Assembly (NCBI RefSeq): GCF_050717515.1
Contig: NZ_JBOITL010000019.1
Coordinates: forward strand, 1-64,000
Direction: 5' to 3'
DNA: 64,000 bases
Source: Clostridium_AD sp050717515
GTDB lineage: Bacteria > Bacillota > Clostridia > Clostridiales > Clostridiaceae
Each line of letters begins with the position of its first letter. Positions within the stretch are counted from its first letter, which is position 1. A program made the position numbers and the translations under genes. Of the stretch, positions 62,114 through 64,000 are shown one piece after another. The notes under the pieces were generated by a model. The model saw nothing but the letters and a program-made list of their open reading frames with translations, was not told the DNA's origin and did no database searches.

Positions 62114-62181
62114 GTAGCTTGTGCTAGTACGGGCGGTCCTCTGTCTTATTATAATGAGTATGAACGTCACAATAAAATTTT
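62114..62181 (+). promoter_or_regulatory. possible L19 leader RNA
   Basis: The segment between promoter and ribosome site holds GTGCTAGTACGGGCGGTCC, a GC-rich island unlike its surroundings. This resembles the ribosomal L19 leader motif of Firmicutes (autoregulation by L19). The match is from memory and was not tested with a covariance model. Confidence 0.5.
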
Positions 62182-62195
62182 AGGAGGGAATGCAC

Positions 62196-62543
62196 ATGTT
62201 AGAAATTATAAGAGCAATAGAAGCAGAACAAATTAGAACAGACTTACCAAACTTTAGTGCGGGTGATACTGTTAAGGTTCACATCAAAATTAGTGAAGGT
62301 AACAAAGAAAGAATTCAAGTATTTGAAGGAACTGTTCTTAAAAGACAAAACGGCGGTTTAAGAGAAACTTTCACAGTAAGAAGAGTTGCATCTGGTGTTG
62401 GTGTTGAAAAAACATTCCCAGTAAACGCTCCAGTTATTGAGAAAATTGAAATCGTAAGATTAGGTAAAGTTAGAAGAGCTAAACTATTCTACTTAAGAGA
62501 TAGAGTTGGTAAGGCTGCAAAAGTTAAAGAAAGAATGAGATAA
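62196..62543 (+). CDS. rplS: 50S ribosomal protein L19
   Basis: 115 residues from the ATG 8 nt after AGGAGG (another ATG two codons upstream is too close to it). FSAGDTVKVHIKI, RIQVFEGTVLKR and GVGVEKTFPVN are diagnostic, ending in KVRRAKLFYLRDRVGKAAKVKE. Confidence 0.96.
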   Translation: MLEIIRAIEAEQIRTDLPNFSAGDTVKVHIKISEGNKERIQVFEGTVLKRQNGGLRETFTVRRVASGVGVEKTFPVNAPVIEKIEIVRLGKVRRAKLFYLRDRVGKAAKVKERMR

Positions 62544-62547
62544 AATT

Positions 62548-62574
62548 GGGGGCTGCAGAGTCCCTTTTTATTTT
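62548..62574 (+). terminator. weak terminator after rplS
   Basis: GGG to CCC hairpin with a partly paired middle, followed by TTTTTATTTTT. The T-tract is strong, but the stem is imperfect. Confidence 0.5.
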
Positions 62575-62645
62575 TAAGCAACTTTAAGGAGGAAAAGCCT
62601 TTATAAGGCTTTATCCTTTAATAGTATGGAAAGGATTTGATAAGC

Positions 62646-63497
62646 ATGAGTATGACCATAAATTGGTTTCCAGGTCATATGGCGAAGACAAGAAGACAAA
62701 TTCAAGAGAGTTTAAAACTTGTTGATGCTGTAATAGAAATTAGAGATGCAAGAATAGTTAAATCAAGTGCCAATCCACAAATTGATGAGATTTGTAAAGA
62801 TAAGCCTAGAGTCATTTTATTAAACAAAAGTGATTTAGCTGAAGATAAAGTAACTAAAGAATGGATTAAAAATCTTACAACTGATACTGTAAAACCATTG
62901 GCTGTAAATAGTATTACAGGTGAAGGGCTGAAAAGTATAAAGCCTATTCTTGATGAATTATTAAAAGAAAAACAAGATAGACAGAGAAAAAAAGGATTAG
63001 TTAATATAGTTACTAGAGTTATGGTGGTTGGTATACCTAATGTTGGTAAATCTTCTTTTATAAATAAGCTGGCCAAAAACAATATTGCTAAAACTGGGGA
63101 TAGACCAGGGGTTACTAAAAGTAAGCAATGGATAAAAACTAGCTTAGGCATAGAATTAATGGATACTCCAGGAGTATTATGGCCTAGGTTTGAAGATGAA
63201 GAAGTTGGACTTAATTTGGCATTTACAGGGGCTATAAAAGATGAAATTATGGATATTGAGGAATTAGCCCTTAGATTAGTAGAAAGGCTTCAGACTAATA
63301 ATGCACAAAGATTAATGGAAAGATATAAACTTTCAGAAATCATGGAGAATCCACTAGATAATATGGATAATATAGGTAAAAAAAGAGGGGCTGTAATTTC
63401 TGGGGGCAACATTGACTATAATAGAGTAGCGGTTATGCTTTTAGATGAATTTAGAGGCGGGAAATTAGGTGCTATATCTCTAGAAAGAGTAAAATAA
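62646..63497 (+). CDS. rbgA: ribosome biogenesis GTPase RbgA (YlqF)
   Basis: 283 residues from the ATG with GGAAAGGA about 10 nt upstream. NWFPGHMAKTRRQI at the start and a circularly permuted GTPase: LLNKSDL (G4) comes before GIPNVGKSSFINKL (G1) and DTPGVLWP (G3). Needed late in 50S assembly (with L16). A short hairpin (AAAGCC/GGCTTT) lies in the leader near 62597-62612. Confidence 0.93.
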   Translation: MSMTINWFPGHMAKTRRQIQESLKLVDAVIEIRDARIVKSSANPQIDEICKDKPRVILLNKSDLAEDKVTKEWIKNLTTDTVKPLAVNSITGEGLKSIKPILDELLKEKQDRQRKKGLVNIVTRVMVVGIPNVGKSSFINKLAKNNIAKTGDRPGVTKSKQWIKTSLGIELMDTPGVLWPRFEDEEVGLNLAFTGAIKDEIMDIEELALRLVERLQTNNAQRLMERYKLSEIMENPLDNMDNIGKKRGAVISGGNIDYNRVAVMLLDEFRGGKLGAISLERVK

Positions 63498-63544
63498 GTT
63501 TAAAATATTTATATAAGGATAATCATTTTAAATTTATTAGATAC

Positions 63545-63622
63545 ACAACTTTCTGTTTAAAAGTAGATTGCAAGTATTAATTGTTTTCTACTTGTGAAAA
63601 TAACGGAAGGTTGTCTTTTTTT
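63545..63622 (+). terminator. long composite hairpin and T-tract before rnhB
   Basis: 13 bases at 63545-63557 pair with 63602-63614 (two wobbles). Inside, AAGTAGA pairs with TCTACTT. Seven T residues follow (63616-63622). It ends 46 bp before rnhB and would stop transcription from rbgA, or act as an attenuator for rnhB. Confidence 0.7.
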
Positions 63623-63668
63623 AAATGATTAAATGTAACAATTTAGTAAAGTCTAAGGAGAAAATATA

Positions 63669-64000
63669 ATGGAGTTTAATACTGATTTTTCAAACATGAG
63701 CTATAAGGAAATATGTAATTATGTGCTAAAAATTGAAAACGATATCAAAGATGTCAATAGAGCAAGTATAATAAAAATGCTTCTGCAAGACGGTAGGAAA
63801 ACTGTTCAAAAACTAGGTGATAAAATGTATAAAAGTATTGAGTTAAAAGAAAAGGAAATTCAGAGAATAAAAAAAATGTACGAATTTGATAAAAGCTTTG
63901 GAAATTATAAATACATTGCTGGCGTTGATGAAGTAGGACGAGGTCCTTTAGCTGGCCCCATAGTAGCAGCGGCTGTAATATTAGATTTATCAGCAAGTGA
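63669..64000 (+). CDS. rnhB: ribonuclease HII, 5' part (runs off window)
   Basis: The first 110 codons are present. The N-terminal 75 residues form a charged helical extension typical of clostridial RNase HII. GVDEVGRGPLAGPIVAAAVI then supplies the first catalytic Asp-Glu pair. Removes RNA from DNA hybrids. AAGGAGA precedes the ATG by 8 nt. The 3' part and the remaining acidic residues lie beyond the window. Confidence 0.92.
   Translation, partial: MEFNTDFSNMSYKEICNYVLKIENDIKDVNRASIIKMLLQDGRKTVQKLGDKMYKSIELKEKEIQRIKKMYEFDKSFGNYKYIAGVDEVGRGPLAGPIVAAAVILDLSAS

Overview
The window looks like chromosome from a spore-forming Clostridium (sensu stricto) relative. It is very AT-rich, has strong AGGAGG-type ribosome sites and uses ATG, GTG and TTG starts. 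It carries spoVM, spoVS, ylbJ and a Clostridium-style backbone order running from yicC-remA-gmk-rpoZ to smc-ftsY-ffh-rpsP-trmD-rplS-rbgA-rnhB. The species cannot be named from the sequence alone. No rRNA, tRNA, CRISPR array or complete insertion sequence was seen.

Positions 1-4480 are accessory and look like the right-hand end of an integrated element. They hold a protein of unknown function that may be cut by the window edge, a two-gene cytosolic-plus-membrane module behind a 20-bp perfect hairpin, a small gene behind a LexA-type SOS box, a small membrane protein, two XRE repressors and a ribbon-helix-helix regulator. A second SOS box stands before a very short transcript unit. The block ends against the 3' fragment of a FAD-dependent oxidoreductase gene (4471-4969), so the element seems to have split that gene.

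Positions 5000-21700 are metabolic and stress islands. In order they are: a sugar or polyol operon (two Gfo/Idh/MocA dehydrogenases and a TIM-barrel isomerase) with an AraC regulator; a cysteine-cluster protein; a small PF06541-like membrane protein; a glutathione peroxidase followed by its likely OhrR-type regulator; a large secreted glycosidase-like protein; a ferritin-like protein; several very small hydrophilic proteins; asparaginase; a purine permease; and an aminotransferase.

Positions 21800-43500 are a dense housekeeping run on the plus strand, with rpmB on the minus strand: yicC, remA, gmk, rpoZ, coaBC, priA, def, fmt, a YugP-type protease, rsmB, rlmN, stp, prkC, rsgA, rpe, thiN, a small membrane protein, spoVM, an Asp23 protein, a FakA-like kinase, recG, rsmD, coaD and a coiled-coil protein. 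ylbJ and tmcAL follow on the minus strand. Then come pta-ackA, yceD-rpmF, plsX-acpP, rnc, a radical SAM gene, spoVS, a 32-residue membrane protein, smc, ftsY, ylxM-ffh-rpsP-khpA, rimM-trmD, rplS, rbgA and the start of rnhB.

The most interesting non-coding signal is a repeated structured element. It has two full copies (before thiN and between acpP and rnc) and two partial relatives. A small 3' hairpin covaries between the full copies, and in the thiN copy it contains the ribosome binding site. Other points are a mutually exclusive pairing leader before yceD-rpmF, an rplS promoter whose spacer is a TA repeat, and a long composite hairpin before rnhB.
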